Of a DNA stretch of 64,000 nt, positions 12,976 through 60,973 are shown piece by piece. The notes under the pieces were generated by a model. That model saw only the letters and a list, made by a program, of their open reading frames with translations, made no database searches and had not been told where the DNA came from. Position 1 is the first letter of the stretch; every line of letters begins with the position of its first letter. This DNA comes from Cephalopachus bancanus. Taxonomy: Eukaryota; Chordata; Mammalia; Primates; Tarsiidae. The DNA lies in the NCBI GenBank assembly GCA_027257055.1, contig JAPVLO010000039.1, positions 5,548,501-5,612,500 on the forward strand, given 5' to 3'. The translations under genes were made by a program, and so were the position numbers.

Positions 12976-13379
12976 AAAAAGAAATCCTCCTCCGTCCCCA
13001 AACACACACAAAGTTGAATTAAACTGAGTGACACTGATTGAAGGAGGGCCACTCAGCCTGTGCACGTCACCTAGGACAGCCCAGTAAAGTTAGCTTGATT
13101 AGTGTATATCCCTAGGCAGGTGAACTATCAAGTGCTTGCTTGACAGCATGGCTTTTGCCACATATATAAAGTCCCACAGAAAGTGCTGAGTCATTGATGA
13201 GTGCAGCAGTCAGTAGCCAAATCTCTGCCCTTAGGCCTTAGTGGGCACAAGGTTGTGGGCTGGATGAGGCTTCCAAGAGGGAAGACCTTTGCCCCAAGAA
13301 AGGCTTTCCAAGGAGAAGTCTCAGGTTAGCTTTGTTAACTTCTTGCTGCATATTTCTAAGGGGTTTTATATTTATTATT

Positions 13380-13535
13380 TCTTTTTTTTTGAGTTGGAGT
13401 CTCACTCTGTCGCCAGGCTGGAATGCAGTGGCACACTCACAGTCACCCCAGTGTCAACCTGCTGGGCTCAGGCGTTCCTTTGGCCTCAGCCTTCCAAGTA
13501 GCCGGAACTACAGGCACACTACCATGCCCGGCTAA
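13380..13535 (-). mobile_element. Minus-strand Alu, right monomer only
   Basis: It starts GAGTTGGAGTCTCACTCTGTC and stops at CATGCCCGGCTAA, so only the right arm is present. TTATTATTTC flanks it on both sides, showing that the truncation happened at insertion. Confidence 0.8.
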
Positions 13536-13544
13536 TTATTATTT

Positions 13545-13600
13545 CATGAAATTCTAGATGTACCCCCGTCACCATGAAATCCTAGATGTACCCCCGTAAT
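13545..13600 (+). repeat. 28-base tandem duplication
   Basis: Two adjacent copies, 13,545-13,572 and 13,573-13,600, share CATGAAAT and CTAGATGTACCCCCGT. They differ by one internal substitution and at their last bases. Confidence 0.85.
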
Positions 13601-14948
13601 ATAAAAGCTAGAGGAGACAAGTGGAATATAGCCCATTACTCCATTTTATAGACAAGGAAACCAATTCCATTCTCCTCCCCCCTTTATTTTTTTGTATAAG
13701 ATATAATTTACCTACAGTAACATGTGGAACTCTTGAAAAAAAAGACCTTTGCCCCAGGCTGCTGAACTGTCATCTCACTTCCCAGAAGGTCCCAGCACCT
13801 CTGGCTAGAAGGCTGGCGGGGGAATGCCATTCCTTGCCACTCATTGCCTTTACTGATTTCCAAGTCATGGGTTCACAAGGCCAAAGGTGATAGGGTTGCC
13901 CTGACTCTGGGAAGCTGCTCTCAATTACACCTGGGCACCAGGGCTGGCGCCAAGGCATGAAGCCCTGCACAGTTACACGGAGTTCCAGGCTCAGAAAGAT
14001 CCCATAGGCAGAGGGAGCCACACTTGGCTAATGCCCTGCTGTTGCTGTCTGAAGGGTCTTAAATAATTTCTGAACAAGGGACCCCACATTTTCATTTTGG
14101 ACTAGGCCTTGCATCTATGCATCTGGTCCTAGTGGATACCTTCTTGTGTGGATTTACATCCTTAAAGCAGAGACCTCCTGGCATTTGATTTCATGGTTTA
14201 ACTCCATTCAACTGATGAAAAACCTCATTTTTTATTACAGTAATATGCAATTGAGTTCAGACATTTCTTGAGTTCCTACTATATGCTGAACATTGTGCTG
14301 AGAGGGAAAGATGGAGACAAAAAAGACAAGAAGCCAGCTTGAAAGGAGCCTGAGGTCTAATGTGAGAGAATTTTGCCAGTGAAATAGAGAGATGGGAGTT
14401 CAGATCATGGGATCCAAGAGGGCTTCCTGGAGAACATGATAGTCATGTGGAGTCTTAAGGAATGAGAAGTTAGCCCTATCAGAGATGGCGGGAAGAAGGC
14501 ATTCCAGGCAAACGGCACAGTCCCAGCATAGGGACATAACAGGATGTGTAGGAAACTACAAAAGACTTATGCAAAATAAATACATAAATGATATGTGCAT
14601 TTGTAAACATAAACACAAATATAAATGTGTATTAAGATAATAAACATGCAATTGATAACCCTCAGGTCACACTTGACAGCAGAATTCTAAATCCTCCTTG
14701 GGAAGGCTTTGTGATTTAATGATACTCTGTCTTGACTAAAGAATCTCATCTGTTCCTCAAATTGCTGATGTGCTGACCGGTGTATAATCTGAGGACACTA
14801 ATAGGATGCTGATTTATTTGAAGAATAACTGAAGCCTGAAATTCTATGGATAGTCTTGCATGTAGACATTGTAGCCTGTATGCTGTCATATGTAGCCAAC
14901 GATTCTAACTTCTGTATTTTACTCTCTCCATTGAAAAGCCGACAGGCC
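13601..14948. other. Unique non-coding stretch with MIR traces
   Basis: No exon is seen. CTTGAGTTCCTACTATATGC at about 14,268 is the typical opening of a MIR-like fragment. The region separates the two CpG islands. Confidence 0.5.
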
Positions 14949-15240
14949 AGCCAGGCTCGGTGGCTCAGCCTGTAATCCCGCGCCTTTGGGAGGCTGAGGT
15001 GAGTGGATTGCCTGAGCCCGCGGGTTCGAGACCCGCCTGGGCAACTTGGCGAGACCTCATCTCTACAATATATCAAAAATTAGCTGGGTGTGGTAGCGCA
15101 TGCCTGTAGTTCCAGCTACTTGGAAAGCTGAGGCGGAAGGATCACTGGAGCCCAGCAGGTCGCAGCTGCGGTGGCCAGGAGCGGCCACTGCACTCCAGTC
15201 TTGGTGACAGAGTGAGAATCCAACTAAAAAAACAAAAACA
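14949..15240 (+). mobile_element. Plus-strand Alu, near consensus
   Basis: It begins GCCAGGCTCGGTGGCTCAGC, has GCGGGTTCGAGACCCGCCTG in the left arm, and ends with ATCCAACT plus an A-rich tail. Confidence 0.88.
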
Positions 15241-15280
15241 AAAATGGACAGCCCATTGCCACCACCCGCCATGCCAATTG

Positions 15281-15575
15281 CAGCCATTGCCTTGCTAAGC
15301 TATGGTGTGGCCATGTGCTCTTTGAGCTATAGGCCAGGCCATGTTTCCTGGCTTTGGTCCCCTCCCCTACCTTAGGGAGGTGAATCTCCTCTTTCTCTCT
15401 AATTTACTTTCTAAATAAACTATCTTTTCTAATCTAACCTGTGCAATTTTTTGCATCTTTTATGTGGCATCAATCGCACCCGACACCCCACACCCCCAGT
15501 GGGCCTGACCTAACATTCTGGAGGCCCCGCTGGGAGTGTGACCCTAACACACCGAGATGTGACCTAACAAAAGAA
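15281..15575 (+). mobile_element. LTR-like fragment with R-U5 and a primer-site-like sequence, copy 2
   Basis: The first 165 bases match the fragments near 6,700 and 55,120. An AATAAA (about 15,414) is followed here by a further stretch absent from those copies, running through TTTTATGTGGCATC to CTGACCTAACATTC. The sequence TGGAGGCCCCGCTGGGAG then follows, which looks like a retroviral primer-binding site. The order U3 end, poly(A) signal, R-U5, primer site fits a class I endogenous retrovirus remnant. No retroviral genes are present. Confidence 0.5.
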
Positions 15576-15599
15576 AAAGAAAAGAAAAGGGAACAGCAG

Positions 15600-15782
15600 G
15601 CTAGGTGCAGTTGCTCAAGCCTGTAATCCCAGCACATTGGACACTGAGGTGAGAGGACTGCCCCAGCCCATGGGTTCGAGAACAGCCTGGGCAACTTGGC
15701 GAGATCTCATCTCTACGATAAGCCAAAAAATTAGCTGGGTGCGGTAGCGCGTGCCTGTAGCTCTGGCTGCTTGGAACGCTGA
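15600..15782 (+). mobile_element. Plus-strand Alu, 3' truncated
   Basis: A left arm and the start of the right arm (ATTAGCTGGGTGCGGTAGCG) are present. The element breaks off after GCTTGGAACGCTGAG, unusual because Alus normally lose the 5' end; a later deletion is likely. Confidence 0.7.
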
Positions 15783-16057
15783 GTCAGATTTTGTTCCAGT
15801 TACTCTTTGAGGCTTGGAGTCAGCAGCACACACAGACAAAGCACCTACTCTGGAAAAACTGACATTCCCAAGGGGGCCAATACACATCTGGGAATGAATG
15901 AAAAAAAAAATGAATGCTCTTATCTATGTCAGAAGTACATTTTCAGAAGAGGGGGGGAAGAGGCGGGTCATTTTTGAGTTTTAGTTGAACACAGATCTCA
16001 CTTTTCTATTAAAAAGAATTCAAATCAGTGCAAGTAGCAGTAACCAAAAGTGAACCA

Positions 16058-16350
16058 GAGCCAGGCAGGGTGGCTCACGCCTGTAATCCTAGCATTTTGT
16101 GAGACTGAGGCTAGAGGACTGCCTGAGCCCACGAGTTAGAGGCCAGCCTGGGCAACATGGTGAGACCTCGTCTCTACAATAAATCAAAAAATCAGCCCAG
16201 CATGGTGGCACATGCCTGTAGTTCCAGCTACTTGGAAGTCTGAGGCGGAAAAATCACCTGAGCCCAGCAGGTCGAGGCTGTGGTGGCCGTGAGCGTGCCA
16301 CTGCACTCCAGCCTGGGTGACAGAGTGAGACTCCGACTCGAAAAAGAAAA
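16058..16350 (+). mobile_element. Plus-strand Alu
   Basis: The stretch from GAGCCAGGCAGGGTGGCTCA to GAGACTCCGACTCGAAAAAG is a complete dimeric Alu. It lies about 130 bases outside the NMRAL1 CpG island. Confidence 0.88.
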
Positions 16351-16937
16351 ATAGTGACTCAGACACAGAACTCCAACAGACAGAGCCTGGGGAGTGAGTC
16401 CCGGACATAGGTTTAATTATCTCTTGGCGACTCCCAATACCTGAGCATTCCGATGTTCATGCATGATAAAGAAGGGATTTTTCTTTCCTTCTCCGCAGTA
16501 TCCCGTTAAGCGGTTCGGACTCGATTTAGGCAAATTCAATTTACGCGAGCCCGGGGCTGGCCAACTGTACGCGGAAGCCGAGTCCTGCGGGAGCTGGAAC
16601 GAACCATCGGTGCTAGCCGGGCGGGGAGGGTCAGGTCCGCTGCGCGTGGAGTCCGGGGCGCGACCTCGGACATTCACGGGGTGGCATCCAGGGGTCCTTA
16701 GACACGGCGCGGCCGGGAAGCTGGCCTTTACTAGGATAGGGGTGGAGCTGCGGGCGGGGGCCGGCGCCTCGCTCAGGGCTCCGTGCCCCCTCCCCCCTCC
16801 GCAATGGACTCGGCTGTAGAATCCGGGTACCCAGGTCCCTGGAGTGTCTTTCGCTTAGGCCGCGTCGAGAGGGTAACGGTGGTCGGTGGGGGCCCGGCCC
16901 GGGGGTGTCGGGCCGAAGGGGACGTGGGTCCGAACCC

Positions 16938-16960
16938 GGGGGGTGGGTGGGGCAAGGGGG
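16938..16960 (+). promoter_or_regulatory. G-quadruplex-type motif in the NMRAL1 promoter
   Basis: Four G runs of 6, 3, 4 and 5 are separated by T, T and CAA. This meets the usual G3+N1-7 rule on the sense strand, about 170 bases upstream of the NMRAL1 start codon. Confidence 0.7.
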
Positions 16961-17125
16961 CATCGCGGGACCCCGAAACCTCAGGACAGCAGTCTCCTGC
17001 TCCCGGCCGGCTGCTCCCTCGGCCCCTTCTCAGCGAGGGTACTGGGTCCCTGGCCCCTCCCCCAGCCTCGCTTCTCCCACGACCCCTAGATCTCTCCAGA
17101 CCGCATTCCTCCGGCTCCGGTCCCC

Positions 17126-32760
<15,635 letters not shown>

Positions 32761-32847
32761 CCTGCCCACCTTGCAGCCCTGGAGAGAGGTGTTCGGGAGG
32801 CGCGGAGGCACCATTATCCCCTCTTGTGTTACCAAAAAGATTTTTTA

Positions 32848-32853
32848 AATAAA
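32848..32853 (+). terminator. NMRAL1: NMRAL1 poly(A) signal
   Basis: AATAAA lies 88 bases after the stop codon, followed by GCCATTGTTCTC. It gives a short 3' UTR of about 110 bases. Confidence 0.85.
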
Positions 32854-33059
32854 GCCATTGTTCTCACAGATGGCCTCCAAAAGAAAAGGCCTGTTTCCAG
32901 GACCTGGGTTGGGGCAGCTGGGACACCAACAGCATACAAATTCCTGCAGGAGATATCCCATGGCTGGGCGGGCAGCTCTGTCTTCTCCCTCTGCAGTAAG
33001 GGGGCTCTAGGGCTGCAAGGTCATCTGGTAACTGAAGATAAATGACCTAAATGTGTGCT

Positions 33060-33345
33060 GACCTCTAGGCCCAGCTTCTTGGGAGGCTGAGGCAGGAGGA
33101 TCACTTGAGTTCAGGAGTTTGAGGCCAATCTAGGCAATATAGCAAGACTTCATCTCTACAAAAAATAAAAAAGCTAGCCAGGCATGGTGGCATATGCCTG
33201 CAGTCTCAGCTACTCAGGAGGCTGAGGCAGAAGGATCACCAGAACCTAGAAGGTCGAAGCTGTGGTGAGGCTGGTGATCATGTCACTGCACTCCAGCCTG
33301 GATGACAGTGGAAACCTGACTCAAAAAAATTAAATAAAGAAATAA
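33060..33345 (+). mobile_element. Plus-strand Alu, 5' truncated
   Basis: It starts inside the left arm (CCCAGCTTCTTGGGAGGCTG) and ends with GACTCAAAAAAATTAAATAA. It lies just beyond the NMRAL1 3' end. Confidence 0.8.
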
Positions 33346-33805
33346 GCCAGTTTAGTCAAACAGTTATGAAATAGAGCATCCCAGGTCTGGCCAGCACCTT
33401 CCACTCCAATTACACAGACAGGATATACAGAACAGAGGAGCCCCAGGCCAGCCACAGGGGCAGCACCTCTGAAATCCCTGCACATACCCCTTAATCTCCA
33501 GAAGTAGTGAGGTCACCTATCCCCTCATTGAGTGGGGACAGACTCAGGAGGGGACAGGGGAAGGCACGGCCCTTCTCCTGGGTGTAGCTGGCCTTCAAAA
33601 CAGGATGGAAAAAAACAGCAAAGGAATGAGGCAGAGCTGTGGACCATAGGGCATGGTAATCTGACACTGCCAGTAAAGATGATGATGGCTGCAGCAAAGA
33701 AAAAACCAGGGGAGAGAAGACCCCACTATGCTTAGGTTGGGTCATGGAGAAGAGGAACAGAGGTTGAGAGATCACAAGTAATTCGCATAAGAGAGTCCAT
33801 AGCAG
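33346..33805. other. Intergenic unique sequence
   Basis: No exon or RNA gene is recognised between the NMRAL1 3' end and the next Alu array. Confidence 0.5.
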
Positions 33806-33808
33806 GTC

Positions 33809-34863
33809 TGTGAATTTTTTTTTTTTTGAGTTGGAGTCTCACTCTGTCACCCAGACTGGAGTACAGTGGCCGCTCCTGGCCACCACAGCCTCGACCTGCT
33901 GGGCTCCGGCGATCCTTCTGCCTCAGCCTTCCAAGTAGCCGGAATTATAGGCATGCGCTACCACGCCCAGCTGATTATTTGATTTATTGTAGAGATGAGG
34001 TCTCGCTGCCCAGGCTGGTCTCGAACCCGCGGACTCAGGCAATCCACTCACCTCAGCCTCCCAAAGGCGCAGGATTACAGGCTGAGCCACCGAGCCCGGC
34101 CTGTGAATTTTTTTTAATTGGAATCTCACTCTATCACCCAGGCTGGAGTGCAGTGGCACACTCATGGCCACTCCAGCGTCAACCTGCTAGGCTCCAGTGA
34201 TCCTTCCGCCTCAGCCTTCCAAGTAGCCAGCACTACAGGCACATACTACTGCACCCAGCTAATTTTTGATTTATTGTAGAGACAAGGTTTCGCCAAGTTG
34301 CCCGGGCTGATCTTGAACCCACAGGCTCAGGCAATCCACTCGCCTTAGCCTCCCAAAATGCTGGGATTATAGGCTGAGCCACTGAGCCCAGCCATGAATT
34401 TTTTGTTTTGAGTCGGAGTCTCAGTCTGTCACCCAGGCTGGAGTGCAGTGGCACACATATGGCCACCCCAGTGTCGACCTGCTGGGCTCTGGTGGTCCTT
34501 CTGCCTCAGTCTTCCAAGTAGCTGGAACTAGAAGTGTGCACTATGGCGCCCAGCTGATTTTTTATGTATTGTAGAGACAAAGTCTCGCCAAGTTGTCCGG
34601 GCTGGTCTAGAACTCACGGGCTCAGGCAATCCACCCGCCTTGGCCTCCCAAAGTGCTGGAATTACAGGCAGAGCCACCAAGTTCGGCCTATGAATTTTTT
34701 TTTAAAGAGCTGCAGTCTTGCTCTGTTGTCCAGGCTGCAGTGCCATGTGAAGTAGCTCAATGCAGCCTCAGACTCCTGGGCTCAAGCAGTCCTCCTGCCT
34801 CAGCACCCTGAGTGGCTGGGACTATAGGCATGAGCCACCACATCTGGCAGGTCTATGAATTTT
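33809..34863 (-). mobile_element. Array of four minus-strand Alus at one target site
   Basis: Copies lie at about 33,814-34,100, 34,113-34,392, 34,405-34,687 and a monomer at about 34,700-34,848. Each boundary carries the same word: CTGTGAATTTTT (33,808), CTGTGAATTTTT (34,101), CATGAATTTTTT (34,393), CTATGAATTTTT (34,688), CTATGAATTTTA (34,853). The outermost two extend to CAGGTCTRTGAATTTT. Confidence 0.9.
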
Positions 34864-35029
34864 AACACATGCAGGGGTTTGTGTAACCACCATCACAATT
34901 TTTGTACTGCCCCATCCTGACCTTGGTACTCAGGCACGAAAATGCAGTCTATTTGTTGATAAATTGAAGCTTATCTCTGATAATTTAGTAGTGTCACCTT
35001 GAGCTTATTTAGTGGGAGAGCCAGATAGA

Positions 35030-36430
35030 AATTCATCATCAATAGTTACAAATTGACATAAGGGCTGCAAAGAACAGAACAGTTAGGAGGGATGAACAAC
35101 AAATGGGAAGAGGCCTGGAGGAGTAAGCTGAGGTCTGCCAACAGGGAAGGAATCTCCTGAGCCCAATCAGTCTAAGAGAGAAAGGCTGTGACAAGCGTGG
35201 GCTTCCAGGAAGAACACGAGAGACCATCCATGTCCAGCCCCACCTGATGCCCAAGTCCCTCAGGCCCAAAGGTGGTAAACACCCAGTCTGGGCATGACTG
35301 TAACATGATCCTAGATGTGGCCCAGGATCAGTACCACCTGGGCGTGGATGGGCCCACTGTATCCAGGCCTAGAGGGGTTGCTGGGATCCAGCTGGCACCT
35401 CATCTACAAGTGGCAGGGCCGGGACCACATCACCAACCCTTTCCTGGCCTATTTGTTCATCTGATCCCTACCTGGCTGGGGGGTCTTGAGGACACCATGA
35501 GATAGGTCATTGTGCAAAGCATTGTCTGATACCCACCCCTGCCTGCCCAAGTTCCTTCTCCCCTCGTCCACCACATGTGGTCAAAGTCCTGCTAGCTCTT
35601 CAGTGTTTGTGTTCCTCTTTTTTTTTTTGAGTTGGAGTCTCACTCTGTCGCCCAGACTGGAGTGCAGTGGCTGCTCCTGGCCACCGCAGCCTCGCCCTGC
35701 TGGGCTCCAGCGATCCTTCTGTCTCAGCCTTCGGAGTAGCCAGAATTACAGGCACGTGCTACCATGCCCGGCTGATTTTTTGATTTATTGTAGAGATGAG
35801 GTCTCGCCAAGTTGCCCAGGCGGGTCTCAAACCCGTGGGCTCAGGCAATCCACTCATCTTAGCCTCCCAAAGGCATGGGATTACAGGCTGAGCCACCAAG
35901 CCTGGCTTGTGTCCCTTTTAAAGGGTGGCATCCACCAGCTCCCATCCCAGACGTGGCTGAAGCAGCTGTTGTGTTCCAAAGCTAACCAGGTGGACAGAAC
36001 CGTGCACAGCACTCTCCAGGGCGCCACTCACTATGGTCTATCCACACTGAACCATGTGACCTGAAACAGACATTTGTGTCCACCTGCTTCCCTTTTGTCA
36101 CCTGATCATAACCAATCCTCCACTCTAGATGCTGACATCAAGGTGCCCTGTGCTGGCCAGCATCAACCTTGGGCTGCTGCACTGGTCATGCCTAACCATG
36201 GCAAGAAAGTATCTGAGGTGGCCGGAGGCAAGGGTGCCAGGGGCCCAGGCCGGCACCACATGGGACAACTCCCAGCACCACAATGTCCCCACCAGTTGAG
36301 GGGTTCCCAGCACAAGTCTCAGTCTCATGGACCATGTGTGCCTGGTCTGAAATTCTGTCCCTGAAATGTGTTAGTTGCCAATATTTATTTTTTATTTTAG
36401 AAACTGTAAAATATACATTGCATAAAAATT
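35030..36430. other. Intergenic unique sequence, identity unknown, split by one Alu
   Basis: Positions 35,030-35,610 and 35,915-36,360 are moderately GC-rich, not obviously repetitive, and lack a sustained reading frame. They could be an old processed pseudogene (no intron signals, several short open patches around 35,330-35,480), but I recognise no parent. A complete minus-strand Alu at about 35,616-35,910 interrupts it, flanked by GTGTTCCTCTTTTTTT and GTGTCCCTTTT. Confidence 0.4.
35616..35910 (-). mobile_element. Minus-strand Alu
   Basis: It is near the young consensus of this genome: CCCAGACTGGAGTGCAGTGG, GGGCTCCAGCGATCCTTCTG, and GAGCCACCAAGCCTGGC at the end. Confidence 0.9.
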
Positions 36431-36432
36431 AT

Positions 36433-36875
36433 GGGTTGGGTGTGGTGGCTCATGCCTGTAATCCCAGCACATTGGGAGGCTTATGCAGGAGGACTGCTTA
36501 TGCCCAGGAGTTTGAGACCAGTTTAGGCAACACAGTGAGACCCCACCTCTACAAAAAAAAAAAATTAGCTAGGGGCCGGGCATGGTGGCTGAAGCCTGTG
36601 ATCCCAGCACTTTGGGAGGCCAAGGTGAAGGGACTGCCTGAACCTGCAGGTTCAAGACCAGTCTGGGCAACTTGGCGAGACCTCATCTCTACAATAAATC
36701 AAAAATTAGCCGGGCGTGGTGGCACGTGCCTGTAGTTCCAGTTACTTGGAAGGCTGAGGTGGAATGATCACCTGAGCCTAGCAGGTCGAAGCTGAGGTGG
36801 TCATTAACGTGCCACTGCACTCCAGCCTGGCAACAGAGTGAAACTCCAACTTAAAAAAATAAAAATAAAAAAAGA
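36433..36875 (+). mobile_element. Left-monomer fragment and a complete plus-strand Alu
   Basis: The fragment is at about 36433-36572 and ends at an A-run plus TTAGCTAGG. The full copy (GGCCGGGCATGGTGGCTGAA) runs about 36573-36875. Confidence 0.85.
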
Positions 36876-37484
36876 AGGCTGGGCTCGATCGCTCAGCCTA
36901 TAATCCCAGCACTTTGGGAAGCTGCGGTGAGTGGATTACTTGAGCCCACCGGTTCGAGACCAGCCCAGGCAACTTAGTGAGACCTCATATCTACAATAAA
37001 TCAAAAATTAGCGGGGCATGATAGCATGCGCTTGTAGTTCTGGCTATTTGAAAGGCTGAGGCTAGCTGGGCTCGGTGGCTCAGTCTGTAATCCCACGCCT
37101 TTGGGAGGCTGAGGTGAGTGGATTGCCAGAGCCCACGGGTTCGGGCAGGCGAGACCTCATCTCTACAATAAAATCAAAAAATTAGCTGGGCGTGGTAGCG
37201 TGCACCTGTAATTCCGGCTACTCAGAAGGCTGAGGCAGAAGGATCGCCGGAGCCCAGCAGGTCGAGGCTGCGGTGGCTGGGAGCGGTCACTGCACTCCAG
37301 TCTGGGCGACAGAGTGAGACTCCAACTCAAAAATACATAAGTAAATAAATAAATAAAAGAAAGAAAGGCTGAGGCAAAAGGATTACCTGAGCCCAGCAGG
37401 TCAACCCGAGGTGGCTGTGAGCGTGCCACTGTACTCCAGCCTGGGCGACGGAGTGAGACTCCAACTCAAAAAAAAAAAAAAAAA
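36876..37484 (+). mobile_element. Alu nested in Alu, plus strand
   Basis: The outer Alu is 36,876-37,062 plus 37,363-37,484. The inner Alu, 37,063-37,362, is flanked by the perfect duplication GAAAGGCTGAGGC (37,050-37,062 and 37,363-37,375). Confidence 0.93.
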
Positions 37485-37745
37485 TTTATGCTCAGTGAAG
37501 TCAGACACAAAAGATCACATACTGTATGATTCCACTTATGTGAAATATTCAGAATAGGCAAATCCACAGAGACAGAAAGTAGATAAGTGGTTGGCAGAGA
37601 CTGGGGGAATGGGGAGTGACTGCTAATGGGACAGGGCTTCTTTATGATATAATAAAAATGTTCTAAAATTGACTGTGGCAATGTCTACCCAACTGTGAAC
37701 TAAAAACTTCTGAATGGGTGAATCATACAGTATAAGAATACTTCA
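37485..37745 (+). mobile_element. LINE-1 3' fragment
   Basis: GCTCAGTGAAGTCAGACAC, GTATGATTCCACTTATGTG and ATGGGACAGGGCTTCTTTA are LINE-1 3'-end phrases in sense. Confidence 0.7.
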
Positions 37746-38477
37746 ACAAAGCTGTTACCAGAAAGATAAGGTAACTAAAATCCCCTTCTAGAAATCTGGA
37801 CTCCCGGCTTCTCTAGGAAGGCACCAGAATATCTGGCAGCACTGGGTCTGAAGTCCCAGGAGTGCCCCGGCCCCTGTCTACAGTGCTCCTTACTGTGTCC
37901 TGGGCACTGAGGCTGTAGGCCATGCCGTCGGCCATGTGAATGTAGACCCAGTTCACTTTATGTTCCTGACTGGTCCAACTGTGACCCCTTAAGTATCATG
38001 ATAAGTAAGCAGAGTTTTAAGTTAGGAGATATAAAGTGCACAGTATTTATTATTATCCTGACTTTAAAAGATGCAAAGACTCTGAAATTAAGAGAGGCGG
38101 AAAAAAAATCTAGAGAGGAAGATAGCGATGTGTAGGGGTCTATTGAAGCCGCACTGTACATCTCGAACAGCACAGACTCCCAGAGAAAAAGTTACACCCA
38201 AATTCTAGAACATTTACTCACATCAGAACATGTCCAGCACCCTGCTCTGGGAACTGAGCAGTGGGGGTCAGCACTTGTCAGCATCCCAGCTCCATCAGTG
38301 TGCATGGGTTCTGGGTGGGCATGACCATGTGACAAGGAAAGAGTATTCCCCCGCTAAGCCACCCACAGGTTTTCGGAATGCTTTCGAAGAATAAATGACT
38401 AAACGTAGGTTTTAAGTATCTTTTTGCAGTAGATAATCTTAATATTTATATTAATACAGAATCATTTTACATTCTTA
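37746..38477. other. Intergenic sequence between NMRAL1 and DNAJA3
   Basis: No gene is recognised. It is AT-rich and separates the two convergent transcription units. Confidence 0.5.
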
Positions 38478-39622
38478 AATCAGGTACTAACAGATGCTTT
38501 ATTTTAGTGAATTATAAAGGAAAACAAAAAGGAAACTACTGCGAAGTGTTCTTCATTCACCTATCTTACAGTAGCTTGAGGGTCTTGAACTCCGAAACCG
38601 CAGCGTGCTACCAGCAGAGGCTGGGGAGGGGGTGCTTGGCTCTGGCTGAACGGGGGGAACCTTCAACTGCTTAGCCTATGTCTTCCCTTTCTGAACATTT
38701 ACACAGGAAAAGACAATGATTAGCACTGAATAATTTAAACACACTTTAGAAAACAGATGTCAACAGTGTAAGCAGGAGAAGCAACCCCGGCTGGCAACAG
38801 CAGCAGGGTTCCAAGTTCCCAAGGCAGCTGAAGCCTGCCCTGCCCGGCTGTGGCTCAGCAGAAGGGCAGGAGCCCACCACACCTGGCTTAGAACAGCAGA
38901 ACTCGACAGTTCAGGGACAGGTGGCCCTCCTGGATGGAGTGGGAAAAAGAACTGTCCGTCCTTACAAGGTCACCGCTTATGTGGTCAGAAGCAGGAACTC
39001 CCGGGACTCTCCGGGCCTCCGCGAGTGCCTCCCTAGGCCCAAACAACCACTCCGCAGCTGTGTGTACTTCAGGGAATTACAAACTCTGAGCAGAGCAAGT
39101 GATGCCTCGACAAGCACCTATCAGGAGGAAGATGGCATTGGGGTAGGCTGGGGACCCCGGGTTCCTGGAGAAGACAACTCATCAGGAAGGACTCGTTCTG
39201 AAACCTCCCAGAAGGTCGCTGAGAGGGAAACTAATCACTTCATGACTTGGTGCAGCTTAAGGCTTCATTTCTAAGCTGTAAGCATGGCCTTTAATTTGCT
39301 TCCTAAGATCTCTACCACATTTGATACCAAATTAGATGTTCAGCACTGCAAGAAGAGTCTGTCTTCCTCTGCCTGAGCCAGAAGAGGCTGAGTTACCTAC
39401 CCACGGACAGGAAACTTCCACTGGGCCTCCCGGTGCTACATCTTGCTGCTCAGGGGCTGCCCTTCGTGACCTTTCCGTGGAAAGATGTACTAACATTCAC
39501 ATGATTTTGCTGTTGCCAAAGCAGTCCAGAAGGCCCTGCAGGCGGGCGCTCAATGCTGCTGTTCTGAAATCCTCCTGTCTCCTGGGTGTCCCAGCCACGA
39601 GGAAGGGCTGCTGCTTCCCAGC
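38478..39622 (-). other. DNAJA3: DNAJA3 3' UTR
   Basis: The stretch runs from the short-isoform stop at 39,623-39,625 to just past a minus-strand AATAAA at 38,503-38,498. It is about 1.1 kb, free of Alus, and consistent with the usual size of this UTR. The open frames it contains on both strands are not expected to be translated. The exact cleavage site is an estimate. Confidence 0.7.
38498..38503 (-). terminator. DNAJA3: Probable DNAJA3 poly(A) signal
   Basis: TTTATT on the plus strand gives AATAAA on the minus strand, about 1.1 kb after the last stop codon. Confidence 0.6.
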
Positions 39623-60172
<20,550 letters not shown>

Positions 60173-60289
60173 CTAAGGAAAAAAATAGTAAACTGCTTTG
60201 GACACACAATGCTTACTGAAACAGAACCCCAAATACCAGTCACGATTATGCCTCCTTTATAACAACTGTCGCTCTTAATACTTAGCAAC

Positions 60290-60600
60290 TGAGTTGAGGC
60301 TGTTCTATGTGGCTGTCTATTCCTGTGAACCTACTCTGTACCTAACTCCACTCCTTCAGGACGGTCAAGTCTGGGAAGGTTCACTTTCAGATAACTCTGA
60401 AACTGATCAATGTTATTTCATAGATGCATGCTTTGTCCCGATTACACTGGAAATTATTCCAGGGTGATCATGCGCTTCTACTTTAACAACAGCCATCATC
60501 CCTACCTGGTAGCAATGCCCTGAATAAGGGCTGAAATTAATAAATAAAACCAGGAGTTCCCAAACCCAGCTACAAGTCTGAATTATCTGGGAAGCTTTAT
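60290..60600 (+). repeat. Local direct repeat flanking the HPD exon, copy B
   Basis: Partner of 59,251-59,577, in the same orientation, offset about 1.04 kb. The 84-base exon lies between the two. A later minus-strand Alu landed right at its end. Confidence 0.95.
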
Positions 60601-60610
60601 AGCAATTCTT

Positions 60611-60874
60611 TTTTTTTTTTGAGTTGGAGTCTCACTCAGTCGCCCAGACTGGAAAGTGCAGTGGCCGCTCCTGGCACTGCAGCCTCGACCTGCTGGGCTC
60701 CAGCAATCCTTCCACCTCAGCCTTCCAAGCAGCTGGAACTATAGGCGCGCGCTACCACGCCCGACTAATTTTTTGCTTTATTGTAGAGATGAGGTCTCAC
60801 CAAGTTGCCCAGGCGGGTCTCGAACCCGCGGGCTCCCAAAGCACAGGATTACAGGCTGAGTCACCAAGCCCGGC
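60611..60874 (-). mobile_element. Minus-strand Alu
   Basis: It is flanked by the perfect 10-base duplication AGCAATTCTT (60,601-60,610 and 60,875-60,884) and has a deletion in the left arm. Confidence 0.95.
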
Positions 60875-60973
60875 AGCAATTCTTAAAACAAGATTCAAGA
60901 CTTTAAATAGTTTCATCAAATCTGATATATACATTTTTCAAGCACAATAAATCTCTAACAAAAATAACATCTA

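Noticed and set aside
35030..36360. Possible retrocopy gene between NMRAL1 and DNAJA3
   Set aside because: Short open patches but no continuous frame and no parent protein I can identify; recorded only as unknown sequence.
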